DNA of 64,000 nucleotides. Source: DASYTH01 sp036002505 (GTDB lineage Bacteria; Actinomycetota; Actinomycetes; Mycobacteriales; Pseudonocardiaceae). The translations under genes were made by a program, and so were the position numbers. Below are positions 44,023 through 52,770 of this stretch, in pieces; the stretch's first letter is position 1; each line of letters opens with the position of its first letter. Location: positions 1 to 64,000 of the forward strand of contig NZ_DASYTH010000122.1 of the NCBI RefSeq assembly GCF_036002505.1, in the 5' to 3' direction. The notes beneath the pieces are model-generated. The model did not search any database and had not been told where the DNA came from. It saw only the letters and a program-made list of their open reading frames with translations.

Positions 44023-45149
44023 GGTCCGGCACCGGTGAGCCAGCGGTACGCCGGCTTCTCCACGAACCGGGTCATCAGCCAGCCGAGCATGATGATCACC
44101 GCGGCACAGATCACGATCCGCCACCAGGCGCCGGCACCGGCGTTCAGCAGCACCCGCGCCACGACGAAACCGAGCTCCTGGTTGACCAGGTACAGCCCGT
44201 AGGAGATCGCGGCCAGCCAGGTGATCACCGGGGCGAACCGGCGCAGCGGCCCGACGCTCCAGTCCGGCCCGCCGGCGGCCGCCACGATGGCCAGCAGGAT
44301 GACGCCGAAGGCCACGGTCGAGGGGGTGTCGGTGAAGTAGGCGTGCGCGTCCTGGGCCACCAGCACCGCGGCCAGATAGGCGGCGAGGTGCGCGCCGGAC
44401 ATGCGCTTCGACGTCCACAGCCAGATGGCCACGCCGGCGCCGAACAGCGCCACCCGGTGCAGGGCCAGCCCGTCGAAGGCGGACTTGATCCACTGTGCGG
44501 CGTCGTCGCCGCGCCAGAGGAACCGGATCACCAGCGGCGCCACCACCATGGTCCAGAGGAACACCGGCAGCCGGCGGCCGCTCCACCGCCCCCGCCGCCA
44601 CAGGATCGCCGCCGCGGTGAACGCCATGACCTGGGCGGGCAGCGTCCAGTACGAGGCGTCGATCCAGTGCAGGCCGGGCGACCAGGCCTGGACCATGAGC
44701 AGGTTGCCGACCAGGTCCGCCAGGCTCGGCATGTACCACGGGAAGGCCGGGCCGCCGCTGGCCGGCAGCGGGTGCCCGAACAGCAGGGACAGCGGACCGC
44801 CGAACCGGTAGCCGTTGATCATGATCGCGGCGATCCGGGACACCAGGTAGGTCACCACGACGGCCACCAGGTACGCCGGCAGCACCCGGGCCAGGCGCTT
44901 GCCCAGCCAGCGCACCGTCTCCCCGCGACGCACGGTGACGCACACGAAGTACGCCGAGATCACCATCAGCGTGCTGGCCCCGAACTGCAGCGGCAGCGTC
45001 ACCGGGTACGGGCCGAGCTCCGGATGGTTGATCGGGGCCTGGTGGGTGATGTGCTGGAAGATCACCGAGCACACCGCCACGACCCGCAGAACGTCCCAGC
45101 TCAGTTTGCGCTGGGTCCGGGCAGGGCTCACGGGCGTGGAATTCGGCAC
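43875..45149 (-). CDS. Acyltransferase family 3 membrane protein
   Basis: A 424-residue integral membrane acyltransferase with about 10 TM segments. The N-terminal KLSWDVLRVVAVCSVIFQHI has the expected catalytic His in the first helix region, and the last TM region ends with FVEKPAYRW, the canonical close of the family. Residues after ~372 (AGPQPQAARSG onward) are tail-like and run into the antisense mycothiol-type gene. The family O-acylates sugars, antibiotics or wall polymers; substrate unknown. GTG start. Confidence 0.85.
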   Translation of the reverse strand: MPNSTPVSPARTQRKLSWDVLRVVAVCSVIFQHITHQAPINHPELGPYPVTLPLQFGASTLMVISAYFVCVTVRRGETVRWLGKRLARVLPAYLVAVVVTYLVSRIAAIMINGYRFGGPLSLLFGHPLPASGGPAFPWYMPSLADLVGNLLMVQAWSPGLHWIDASYWTLPAQVMAFTAAAILWRRGRWSGRRLPVFLWTMVVAPLVIRFLWRGDDAAQWIKSAFDGLALHRVALFGAGVAIWLWTSKRMSGAHLAAYLAAVLVAQDAHAYFTDTPSTVAFGVILLAIVAAAGGPDWSVGPLRRFAPVITWLAAISYGLYLVNQELGFVVARVLLNAGAGAWWRIVICAAVIIMLGWLMTRFVEKPAYRWLTGAGPQPQAARSGSFPVRPVPLPRPVSQATMAGAGPLISSELMAAGTRMSQLR

Positions 45150-45268
45150 AGGCTCACAGGTGTCGGCAACAGTCGGTCACAATCTCTCTTCCCGTCGAAG
45201 CTATGGCGCAAACCTGTGAAGTGCCTTAACTAGAGCTGTAAGTTCGCCATAGGCTACCGTCAGCGACC

Positions 45269-45946
45269 GTGGAGATCGTCGACGACTACACCGGCCACGT
45301 CGAACCGGGCGGCCACGCCGCCCGTCGCGTGCTGCCCACGCTCACCATCACCAAGCTGTCGGTGGGCCCCATGAACAACAACGCCTACCTGCTCGTCTGC
45401 CGCGCGACCGGCGAGGCGCTGCTGATCGACGCCGCCGCGGACCCGGAACGGCTGTCCGACCTCATCGGCCACGCCGACGACCGGCCCACCCTGCGCACCA
45501 TCCTCACCACCCACCAGCACCCCGACCACTGGCAGGCCCTCGGGGCGATCGCCGGGGCCTACGGCGCCAACACCGCCGCCCACCCGGAGGACGCCGGACC
45601 CCTCCCGGTTCCCCCCGACCTCCTCCTCACCCACGGCGACACCATCTCCGTCGGCGACGTCACCCTCGACGTCATCCACCTCCGCGGCCACACCCCCGGC
45701 TCCCTCGCCCTCGTCCACCGCGACCCCACCGGCCACCCCCACCTGTTCACCGGCGACTCCCTCTTCCCCGGCGGCGTCGGCAAAACCATGTCCCCGGAGA
45801 ACTTCACCTCTCTCCTCGAGGACGTGCGGTCGCGGATCTTCGGCGAGCTGCCGGACGAGACCTGGTTCTACCCGGGGCACGGTGACGACTCGACGCTCGG
45901 GGCGGAGCGGCCGCATCTGGACGAGTGGCGGGAACGCGGGTGGTGA
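45269..45946 (+). CDS. MBL-fold metallo-hydrolase (glyoxalase II-like)
   Basis: A 225-residue metallo-beta-lactamase-fold hydrolase. The zinc motif is THQHPDH (in TILTTHQHPDHW), with further ligands in LRGHTPGS, FTGDSLF and YPGHGDDS. It probably hydrolyses a thioester or similar bond. A related MBL gene lies next to uvrA in mycobacteria, so this is probably its ortholog (from memory). GTG start. Confidence 0.9.
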   Translation: MEIVDDYTGHVEPGGHAARRVLPTLTITKLSVGPMNNNAYLLVCRATGEALLIDAAADPERLSDLIGHADDRPTLRTILTTHQHPDHWQALGAIAGAYGANTAAHPEDAGPLPVPPDLLLTHGDTISVGDVTLDVIHLRGHTPGSLALVHRDPTGHPHLFTGDSLFPGGVGKTMSPENFTSLLEDVRSRIFGELPDETWFYPGHGDDSTLGAERPHLDEWRERGW

Positions 45947-46141
45947 GGCCGGCGCGGGGTGAGCCGGTCACGTGCTAGGCTGCGTTTTGGGTTGTTCGTT
46001 TTGTGTTCGTGTTTGCGCGCGCTCGCGAAACGTTGTTGCGGGCGTGTGTAATCCCTCCAGTTGGTCGGAGAAGGCCCCCGCCGCAGACACCCGGGTCGCC
46101 GCACCGGTGGCGACTCGTTACCGCTGACTGCAGGAGAAAGC
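45947..46141 (+). promoter_or_regulatory. Long 5' region of the cold-shock gene
   Basis: This 195-base gap holds no gene. A -10-like TAGGCT lies at 45976-45981 without a clear -35. It is followed by an unusually T/G-rich stretch (about 45983-46017) in this otherwise GC-rich region. Long leaders are common for cspA-type genes and can act as RNA thermosensors; that role is only inferred. A GGAGAAAGC ribosome site precedes the ATG. Confidence 0.4.
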
Positions 46142-46345
46142 ATGGCTCAGGGCACCGTGAAGTGGTTCAACTCCGAGAAGGGCTTCGGCTTCATCGCCCC
46201 CGACGACGGCGGCGCCGACGTCTTCGCGCACTACTCGGAGATCCAGGGCAGCGGCTTCAAGTCGCTCGAGGAGAACCAGCGCGTGCAGTTCGAGGTCGGC
46301 CAGGGCCAGAAGGGCCCGCAAGCCACCCGCATCACCATCATCTGA
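46142..46345 (+). CDS. cspA: Cold-shock protein (CspA family)
   Basis: A 67-residue single-domain OB-fold RNA chaperone. RNP1 is KGFGFIAP and RNP2 is VFAHYS, the standard nucleic-acid-binding motifs, and the N-terminus GTVKWFNSEKG is canonical. A strong hairpin terminator follows. Confidence 0.98.
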   Translation: MAQGTVKWFNSEKGFGFIAPDDGGADVFAHYSEIQGSGFKSLEENQRVQFEVGQGQKGPQATRITII

Positions 46346-46365
46346 CCTGGCTCAACTCCAGGCAC

Positions 46366-46399
46366 GCAAGCCCCGTCCGGTTTTCCGGGCGGGGCTTGC
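46366..46399 (+). terminator. cspA terminator hairpin
   Basis: GCAAGCCCCGTCCGG-TTTT-CCGGGCGGGGCTTGC: a 15-bp stem with one G-U type mismatch and a four-T loop, 20 nt after the cspA stop. Confidence 0.8.
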
Positions 46400-46435
46400 C
46401 CGTGTTCGGGGCGCGGAGCCGATAGGTTCGCGGGC

Positions 46436-46894
46436 GTGGCGGTGGTGGAGATCTACACGGATGGGGCGTGCAGCGGCAATCCGGGGCCGGGCGGCTGGGG
46501 TGCCCTGCTCAGGTCCGGCCGGCACGAGAAGGAGCTGCGCGGCGGCGAGGCCGGGCGGACGACCAACAACCGGATGGAGCTGACCGCTCCCATTCGGGCG
46601 TTGGAAAGCCTGACGCGGCCGTCCGTGGTGCGGCTCTACACGGACAGCACCTACGTCCGCAATGGCATCACAAAATGGATGGCACAGTGGAAACGGAACG
46701 GTTGGCGGACGGCGGGCCGGGAGCCGGTGAAGAATGCCGATCTGTGGCAGCGGCTCGAGGCCGCCGCGGCGGTGCACGACGTGCAGTGGGAATGGGTGAA
46801 GGGGCACGCGGGGCATCCGGACAACGAGCGGGCCGACCGCCTCGCGGTGCAGGGGATGCGGGAGGCTCTCGCCGCGGCGAATGCGCGGGGCTAG
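46436..46894 (+). CDS. rnhA: Ribonuclease HI
   Basis: A 152-residue type 1 RNase H that cuts RNA in RNA:DNA hybrids. All catalytic positions are present: Asp9 (YTDGACSGNPGPGGWG), Glu48 (NNRMELTA), Asp70 (YTDSTYV), His124 (KGHAGHPDNERAD) and Asp134. GTG start. The UvrD-like helicase gene follows after 12 nt on the same strand, so both are probably cotranscribed. Confidence 0.96.
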   Translation: MAVVEIYTDGACSGNPGPGGWGALLRSGRHEKELRGGEAGRTTNNRMELTAPIRALESLTRPSVVRLYTDSTYVRNGITKWMAQWKRNGWRTAGREPVKNADLWQRLEAAAAVHDVQWEWVKGHAGHPDNERADRLAVQGMREALAAANARG

Positions 46895-46906
46895 ATAATC
46901 GCCTTT

Positions 46907-48862
46907 ATGGCTCTGAGCGAACACGGACGGCGGAAGGTTCAGCGCGAGGCTGACCAGCTGATCGGGCGGACCCTCCCGGAGATGAGCGCGTTGCGGCGAA
47001 GGGTGCTGAGCGCGTTGCTCGTGCGCACGGCTGAGGGTTGGCATCTGTTCGTTCGGGATGATGGGGCGCGGCAGGCGGATGCCTTCCTGATCGGACCGAG
47101 TGGGTTGTTCGCCGCGATGATTGGCGAGGAGCCACCCGATGCGGTGATCGCCCACGAGGTGATGCGGCACGCCGAGGAACGGTGCGCCGACATTCGAGGG
47201 TCGCGCGGGCAGGTGCTGGCGGCGGGCGTTCGGCACGTGGTCATCGTTCCCGGTGGAAGCCCCAGGGACGGCGCGCACAGCAGGCGGTACTGGTTGCTGA
47301 GCGAGCTGGAGTTGCCGCGACTATTCGATCGGGACGCGGTACATCTGGATCGCCGTCAGGTGGGGGCGATTGCCGACCAGGTGTCCGCGCGACTGCCCGG
47401 GTTCCGGTACTTACGGGTGTCGCCGCCGGAGCGCGAACAGGACCAGTCCAAACTGATCGAGGAAAAGGACGTTACCGACCAGAACCTGGAGAAGGCTCAG
47501 CAGCGGCCATTCGACACCTGGATGAGCTTTCTTCATCCGCAGCAGAATGCCGTCGTGAAGCGGGATTACATGGGCCCGGCAAGAATCAGTGGTCCGGCCG
47601 GGACCGGCAAGACCGTGGTCGCCCTGCACCGGCTGCGCTACCTGGCCATGCAGAGCACCGGTCCGCTGCTGTTCACGGCGTTCGTGCGGACCCTGCCGCT
47701 GGTGCACCAGAAGTCGTTTCGGCGGTTGGCGCCGGAGGTGGCCGACCGGGTGGAGTTCACCAACCTGCACGCGTGGATTCGCGAGTTTCTGACTGCGCGG
47801 GGCCGGGAGATAACCGTCGTGCCCAGCCAGGTCGACACCGCGTTCGGGCGGGCCTGGATGGCGCACCGCGCACCCCTGGAATTGTTGGAGAAGTCACCGC
47901 CCTATTGGCAGGCCGAGATCGATCGGGTGATCAAGGGTCGGGGGATCCAGACCCTCGAGGAGTACGTCCGGGTGCCGAGGCGGGGACGCACCCTCCGGCT
48001 GGACGCCGCGCAGCGCGCGCTGGTGTGGCGGCTGTTCGAGGGGTACCAGGAGAATCTGGCGGCGAAGGGGCTGCACGACCACCACGACATGATCAGCATC
48101 GCGCTGGCCGAGCTCACCGCCCGGCCGGTCGAGCGGCCGTACGCGGCGGTCGTGGTGGACGAGGTGCAGGACATCACGTTGAACGGCCTGCGCCTGCTGC
48201 GGCAGCTGGCCGGGGACGGGCAGAACCGGTTGCTCCTGGTCGGGGACGGGCAGCAGCAGGTGTACCCGGGCGGGTGGCGGCTGTCCGATGCGGGCATCCC
48301 GATACAGGGCCGCGGGGAGGTGCTGCGGGTGAACTACCGCAACCGGGCCGAGGTGCTGGGCTTCGCGCAGCGGTTCGACGCGGTGAACGAGGTCGACGAC
48401 CTGGACGGGGCGGCGGGCGTCGCGCTGCGGGACGCCGAGGTCGCCAACTCGGGCGGCGAGGCCAGATCCTGGCGCGGGCCCGAGCGCGACCTGCCGGGCG
48501 CGCTGGTGGAGACGATCAGCGCCCTGCCGGCGCCTCTGCTGGGACACACGGCGCTGATCGCGTTCCAGCGCCGTGACCTGGACCAGTGCACAGCCGTCCT
48601 GCGCAAGGCCGGCATCGCGTTCCTCCCGCTCGAGCAGTACGAGGGAGAGCCCGACGACCGGTTGAAGGTCGGCACGGTCCACCGGGCCAAGGGGCTGGAC
48701 TTCCAGGCCGTCCTGGCCGTCCATTTCACCCGCAACGCCGCGACCGGCACGGCCATCGAGGAGGAGACCCGGATGCGGCAGGAACGGCAGCACCTGGTGG
48801 CCGCCACCCGGGCCCGAGACTTCCTGTGGTGGGCCGTGGCGGAGCCCAACACCGACCGGTGA
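46907..48862 (+). CDS. UvrD-like superfamily 1 helicase
   Basis: A 651-residue SF1 helicase. Residues 1-~170 form an N-terminal domain that may be a degenerate NERD-like module; I see no clear nuclease residues. The helicase core starts at ~205: motif I GPAGTGKT (229-236), motif II VVVDEVQD, motif III LLVGDGQQQVYPG, motif V VGTVHRAKGLDFQAVLAVH and motif VI HLVAATRARDFLWW. It is shorter than UvrD/PcrA and lacks most of the 1B/2B insertions, so it is not the housekeeping uvrD. Coupling with rnhA suggests work on R-loops or unusual hybrids (inference). Confidence 0.85.
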   Translation: MALSEHGRRKVQREADQLIGRTLPEMSALRRRVLSALLVRTAEGWHLFVRDDGARQADAFLIGPSGLFAAMIGEEPPDAVIAHEVMRHAEERCADIRGSRGQVLAAGVRHVVIVPGGSPRDGAHSRRYWLLSELELPRLFDRDAVHLDRRQVGAIADQVSARLPGFRYLRVSPPEREQDQSKLIEEKDVTDQNLEKAQQRPFDTWMSFLHPQQNAVVKRDYMGPARISGPAGTGKTVVALHRLRYLAMQSTGPLLFTAFVRTLPLVHQKSFRRLAPEVADRVEFTNLHAWIREFLTARGREITVVPSQVDTAFGRAWMAHRAPLELLEKSPPYWQAEIDRVIKGRGIQTLEEYVRVPRRGRTLRLDAAQRALVWRLFEGYQENLAAKGLHDHHDMISIALAELTARPVERPYAAVVVDEVQDITLNGLRLLRQLAGDGQNRLLLVGDGQQQVYPGGWRLSDAGIPIQGRGEVLRVNYRNRAEVLGFAQRFDAVNEVDDLDGAAGVALRDAEVANSGGEARSWRGPERDLPGALVETISALPAPLLGHTALIAFQRRDLDQCTAVLRKAGIAFLPLEQYEGEPDDRLKVGTVHRAKGLDFQAVLAVHFTRNAATGTAIEEETRMRQERQHLVAATRARDFLWWAVAEPNTDR

Positions 48863-49011
48863 GCCGGGGATGCGCGGGCGCCTCGACATCAGCACCGGCG
48901 GCCAGGTGACCGCTAGGCATCCGTCTATGTGACCACGATGGCGGCGGCTAAATGACCACCAAAGGCGTGTCCAGTTGACCGTTGATCTTGATTGTCCGGA
49001 ACAATCGAGCC

Positions 49012-50265
49012 GTGGTCGAACTACCCGGTCTGATCCCGCGCCGCGCCGAGGCGCTGGTGCGCGAGGCACTGTCGGACACCCGGATCGTGCTGGTCAACGG
49101 GGCACGGCAGGCCGGGAAGAGCACGCTGACCAGGCTGGCCGCCGGCGACCGGGCGGGGACCGTGAACCGCCTGCTGGATGATCCGGCGACGCTGCGGGCG
49201 GCGCGGGACGACCCGACCGGGTTCGTCGAGCATGACGGGCTCATGGTCATCGACGAGATCCAGCTCGTCCCGGAGCTGCTCCGGCCGATCAAGGTGCGGG
49301 TGGACCTGGATCCGGCGCCCGGCCGGTTCCTGCTGACCGGGTCGTCCCGCGTGCTGGCGCTGCGCACGCTGCCGGACGCGCTCCCCGGCCGGATGGAGGT
49401 GATCGAGCTGTGGCCGTTCTCCCAGGGCGAGATCAGCGGCGGGCCCGACCGGTTCGTCGACGCGGCCTTCCGGCACGGCCCGACGATCGACCACTCCTCG
49501 GCGCTGCGCCGCCGCGACTATCTGGAACGCGCCGTCGTCGGCGGCTTTCCCGAGGCGGTGCGCCGCGCTCCCCGGCGACGCACGGCGTTCTTCGACTCCT
49601 ACCTGTCCACGCTGATCGAACGGGACGTGCTGGAGCTGGCCAGCATCGAGCGCCACGGTGACCTGCTCAAGCTGCTCGGCCTGCTCGCCGGGCGCACCGG
49701 CGGCCTGCTCGTCCCGGCGGCGGTGGCCAACCAGTCCGGCATCCCGCGGACCACCCTGGTGCGCTACCTGGAGCTGCTGTCCTCGGTGTTCCTCATCAAG
49801 AGCGTTCCCGCCTGGTCGTCCGGGCAGACGCAGCGGGCCGTGGGCACCCCGAAGCTGGCGTTCGTCGACACCGGGATCGCCGCTCATCTGGTGGGCCAGG
49901 ACGCCGCGCGGCTCGGCGAGCCCGGCGGCGCGGCCGGGCCGATGCTGGAGAACCTCGTGGTCATGGAGCTCGCCCGCCAGCTGACCTGGTCGGACGAGCG
50001 GGCCCGGCTCTTCCACTACCGGACCAAGGACAAGCTCGAGGTGGACGCGGTGCTCGAGACCCCGGACGGCCGGGTGGTCGGCGTCGAGGTCAAGGCCGGC
50101 GCCACCGTGCGCACCGAGGACCTGCGCGGCCTGCGGAACCTGGCGAACCTCCTCGGCGACCGGTTCGTCGCCGGAATCGTGCTCTACACCGGGGCGCAGA
50201 CCCTGCCGTTCGGCGCGAAGATCCGAGCCCTGCCGCTGGACGCGGTGTGGCACCTCGCCCCCTGA
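49012..50265 (+). CDS. AAA_14/DUF4143 ATPase
   Basis: A 417-residue ATPase with Walker A NGARQAGKST (Lys36) and Walker B LMVIDEIQL (Asp81-Glu82). The block LLTGSSRVLALRTLPDALPG follows (sensor region with Ser). The C-terminal half is DUF4143, ending in a PD-(D/E)XK-like region: DKLEVDAVLETPDGRVVGVE-VKAG. Such proteins are abundant, mobile and of unknown function; some occur beside toxin-antitoxin or defence genes. GTG 49012 is preferred over an in-frame ATG 10 codons upstream; a TTGACC at 48975 may be a -35 element. Confidence 0.85.
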   Translation: MVELPGLIPRRAEALVREALSDTRIVLVNGARQAGKSTLTRLAAGDRAGTVNRLLDDPATLRAARDDPTGFVEHDGLMVIDEIQLVPELLRPIKVRVDLDPAPGRFLLTGSSRVLALRTLPDALPGRMEVIELWPFSQGEISGGPDRFVDAAFRHGPTIDHSSALRRRDYLERAVVGGFPEAVRRAPRRRTAFFDSYLSTLIERDVLELASIERHGDLLKLLGLLAGRTGGLLVPAAVANQSGIPRTTLVRYLELLSSVFLIKSVPAWSSGQTQRAVGTPKLAFVDTGIAAHLVGQDAARLGEPGGAAGPMLENLVVMELARQLTWSDERARLFHYRTKDKLEVDAVLETPDGRVVGVEVKAGATVRTEDLRGLRNLANLLGDRFVAGIVLYTGAQTLPFGAKIRALPLDAVWHLAP

Positions 50266-50340
50266 GTACCGCGCCTCATTTGACACGCTGACCCGCCGGT
50301 GCGCGGCCTACTCTCGCCGGATCGAGGCGGGGAGGGCGCG

Positions 50341-51027
50341 ATGACCCAGCCAGCCGGGTTTTACCAGAAGAACGGCAAAACAAGACCGATCACCCCCAAG
50401 AAGGGCGGAGCTGGCCCGTTGGTGGCCGCGGGGGTGCTGGTGGCCGGGGTGCTGGGCGTCGCCGGTGCGGGCGGGGAGGCGGCCTCGTTGTTCGCCAGCC
50501 GGGGCGGTGCCGGGTCGTCGGCGAGTGCGCCGAACCTCGCGGCGCGCAAGGCCGACGCCGGCAAGGCGGCCAGGAAGGGCGACGCCGAGGGAGCCTGGCA
50601 GCGCCTGGGGATGCGTCAGCTGAAGAAGACGGCCAAGCAGGATGCCAAGTGCCTGGCGGCGTCGTTCGGGCAGGTGCGGCAGTTCTTCCTGCGGACGCCG
50701 TGCACGTCGCTGGACCGGATCCTGTTCGCCGTCGGCGACGGCGCCGGCAACAACGCGGTGGTGTCCGTCGCGTGGGTGGGATTCCGCACACGCGGCCAGG
50801 CCGGTGACTTCACGGCGCTTATCGACGTTTACGGCACCGGCGACATCAAACCGCTGTCATCCGGGCTGCTGGGTCTGGCGGACATCAGGTTCACCGGCCG
50901 CCATTACGGCTCCGCGCGCACCGGCAGCCAGGTTGCCGTCGCGGAGGCCGAGCCCGCCGGCGGCCACCTGGCGCCCGACATCCTGAAGGCGCTGGCTGAG
51001 GTCGCGGCACAGTTTCCGCGGCCTTAG
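50341..51027 (+). CDS. Hypothetical protein with one N-terminal TM segment
   Basis: A 228-residue protein not recognised. A short basic N-terminus leads to one hydrophobic segment (~26-48, GPLVAAGVLVAGVLGVAGAG), then a basic Ala/Lys-rich linker. After that comes a ~130-residue globular domain with two Cys (DAKCLAASFG and RTPCTSLDR) that could form a disulfide outside the cell. ATG 50341 is close to a GGGAGGGCG site. It follows the DUF4143 gene on the same strand by 75 nt. Its stop overlaps the convergent acetyltransferase gene by 4 nt. Confidence 0.7.
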   Translation: MTQPAGFYQKNGKTRPITPKKGGAGPLVAAGVLVAGVLGVAGAGGEAASLFASRGGAGSSASAPNLAARKADAGKAARKGDAEGAWQRLGMRQLKKTAKQDAKCLAASFGQVRQFFLRTPCTSLDRILFAVGDGAGNNAVVSVAWVGFRTRGQAGDFTALIDVYGTGDIKPLSSGLLGLADIRFTGRHYGSARTGSQVAVAEAEPAGGHLAPDILKALAEVAAQFPRP

Positions 51028-51566
51028 AGGTCGAGTTCCATCAGTAGCCGATCCTCGCCCGGGCCGAGATAGTTCTCGTGGAAGGACTTCGTGATGAACC
51101 CCAGGGATTCATAAAGCTTGACAGCAATAGTATTGATGGGACTGACGGTGAGGCGCACCTGCTGGAAATTCGCCGAGCGGAGTGCGTCCAGGCATGAATG
51201 GACGAGGTATCGACCGTATCCGCGGCGCCGATAGTCCGAACGTATCAGAACGCTGAGCAGCCAGGCCGACTCCCGGTCGGGGCAGGGCGCGACGAGCGCG
51301 TAGCCGAGCAGGTCGGCGGGGTGGTCGGCAGGGTAGTCGGCGACCATCCAGAAGTCTCCGTAGACGTCGAACATCTGCCGCAGCACGAAGTACGGATAGC
51401 CGTCGAGCGCCTCCAACTCCTCGAGATCAGACGATCTTGCCTTCCGGATAAGGACATCCCGGTCATCGATCGGGCCACCGACGACCGTGTCATGAGGTTC
51501 GCGCTGACGGGGTACGATTTCGCCTCCAGATCTCTCTCGATTGGCGCGGCCGGCGCACACGGCCAC
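51024..51566 (-). CDS. GNAT-family N-acetyltransferase
   Basis: A GNAT domain is clear over the last ~145 residues: LIRKARSSDLEELEALD at its start, then AWLLSVLIRSDYRRRGYGRYL, where the acetyl-CoA loop is R-R-R-G-Y-G, and NTIAVKLYESLGF near the end. The substrate is unknown. The start is doubtful: the frame stays open to 51881, and GTG 51566 is only one choice. A GGAGG further down has an ATC, not an ATG, 4 nt after it. Nothing recognisable is encoded in 51567-51881. Confidence 0.7.
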   Translation of the reverse strand: MAVCAGRANRERSGGEIVPRQREPHDTVVGGPIDDRDVLIRKARSSDLEELEALDGYPYFVLRQMFDVYGDFWMVADYPADHPADLLGYALVAPCPDRESAWLLSVLIRSDYRRRGYGRYLVHSCLDALRSANFQQVRLTVSPINTIAVKLYESLGFITKSFHENYLGPGEDRLLMELDL

Positions 51567-51897
51567 AAAGGCAGCATTACTGTGCGGGATGCCTACGCCC
51601 CACCCAGTGACCATAATACGGCCGTTCCCGGCCATGACAATCCCGTGAACATCACTGCCAAGCCCGCGGGGATCCACGCGACCGGACCATCGCCCGCCCC
51701 GCACGGTGACCGTGATACGCCAACCGGCCGCCGAATTCCGCTCGATTACCACCCGAATGGCGCATTCGGTGCTCCGGTCGCTAGATGATAATGAGGCCAT
51801 GAGTCGCAGTCGGGGAGCTTCCGGTCCGCCCGCCTGGTCCCGGGCCAGGTCGTCCGGCGGTTTCGCCGCGCGCTGAGCCACGCCTGGTCGTCAACTC

Positions 51898-52728
51898 ATG
51901 CCCGCATCCCCGTCCGAACCCTCGGCGTTCGTCGACGCCGTCACCACCGCCATCATCCGCCGTGTCGATCACTACGCCGAGCTGGTGGACGCCGCGAAGG
52001 CCGACGGCAGGCTGGAGCGGGCCGAGGAGATCATGCTGCTGGACCGGTTCGAGCACTACACCGCGGACGTGCTCGACCGCTACCCGCCGCCGGGGCCGCG
52101 CAACCGGGAAAGCCTGGCGTTCGTCCACCTCTACCGCGAGCGCGACGACGACACGTCGGCCGAGGACCGGTGCCGCGCGCTGCTCGCCGCGCTGATGGCC
52201 GCCGAGGTGGAGTCACGCGGACCGTTGCGGCTGACCCAGGCGCAGAACGGCCGGCTGGCCGCGATCCTCGAGCGGATCGGCGCGGCCTGCGGCAAGGAGG
52301 GCCTGCTCCTGCACGCCGCGCTCGCGTTCGAACGCGCGGCCGGCATCTACCTGCTGCTGAGCGACAACGCCGGCCGCGACCGCTGCCTGTACGAGCGGAC
52401 CCGGTTCCGGCAGAAGTCGACCGGCCCAGGCCTGCCGAAAGCGCTGCTGGCCGTCTCCTGGACGCTGTGCGGCTACGGGTACAAGCCGTACCGCCTGCTG
52501 GCCTGGGTGGCGATCCAGCTCGTGGTGTTCTCCCTCGGCGTCGCGCTGACCGTGCCCGGCTCGGTCTGGCACGGCATCTACCTGAGCGTCACCAACTACC
52601 TCGACCCACAGGGCTCCGACGAGCTGTCCGCAACCGCGCAGATGCTCCTGGTCACCGAAAGCTACGTCAGCGCGGTCTCCCTGAGCGTGTTCTTCGCCCT
52701 GCTGGTACACCGGTGGTTCCGGATCTAG
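51898..52728 (+). CDS. Helical-repeat protein with two C-terminal TM segments (channel-like, no filter)
   Basis: A 276-residue protein. Residues 1-~190 are helical, with stretches that look like tetratricopeptide-type helices (LLLHAALAFERAAGIYLLLSD). The C-terminus has two TM segments: LLAWVAIQLVVFSLGVALTV after a GYGYKPYRL lead, and SAVSLSVFFALLVHRWF at the end. The arrangement resembles the two-TM pore of bacterial ion channels fused to repeats. The loop between (NYLDPQGSDELSATAQ) lacks a TVGYG-type selectivity filter. No known function. It converges with the SCO2521-type gene, 42 bp away. Confidence 0.65.
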   Translation: MPASPSEPSAFVDAVTTAIIRRVDHYAELVDAAKADGRLERAEEIMLLDRFEHYTADVLDRYPPPGPRNRESLAFVHLYRERDDDTSAEDRCRALLAALMAAEVESRGPLRLTQAQNGRLAAILERIGAACGKEGLLLHAALAFERAAGIYLLLSDNAGRDRCLYERTRFRQKSTGPGLPKALLAVSWTLCGYGYKPYRLLAWVAIQLVVFSLGVALTVPGSVWHGIYLSVTNYLDPQGSDELSATAQMLLVTESYVSAVSLSVFFALLVHRWFRI

Positions 52729-52770
52729 ACGGGGTCGGAGGGAAGCAACGTCACGTTCACTCCCGGCACA

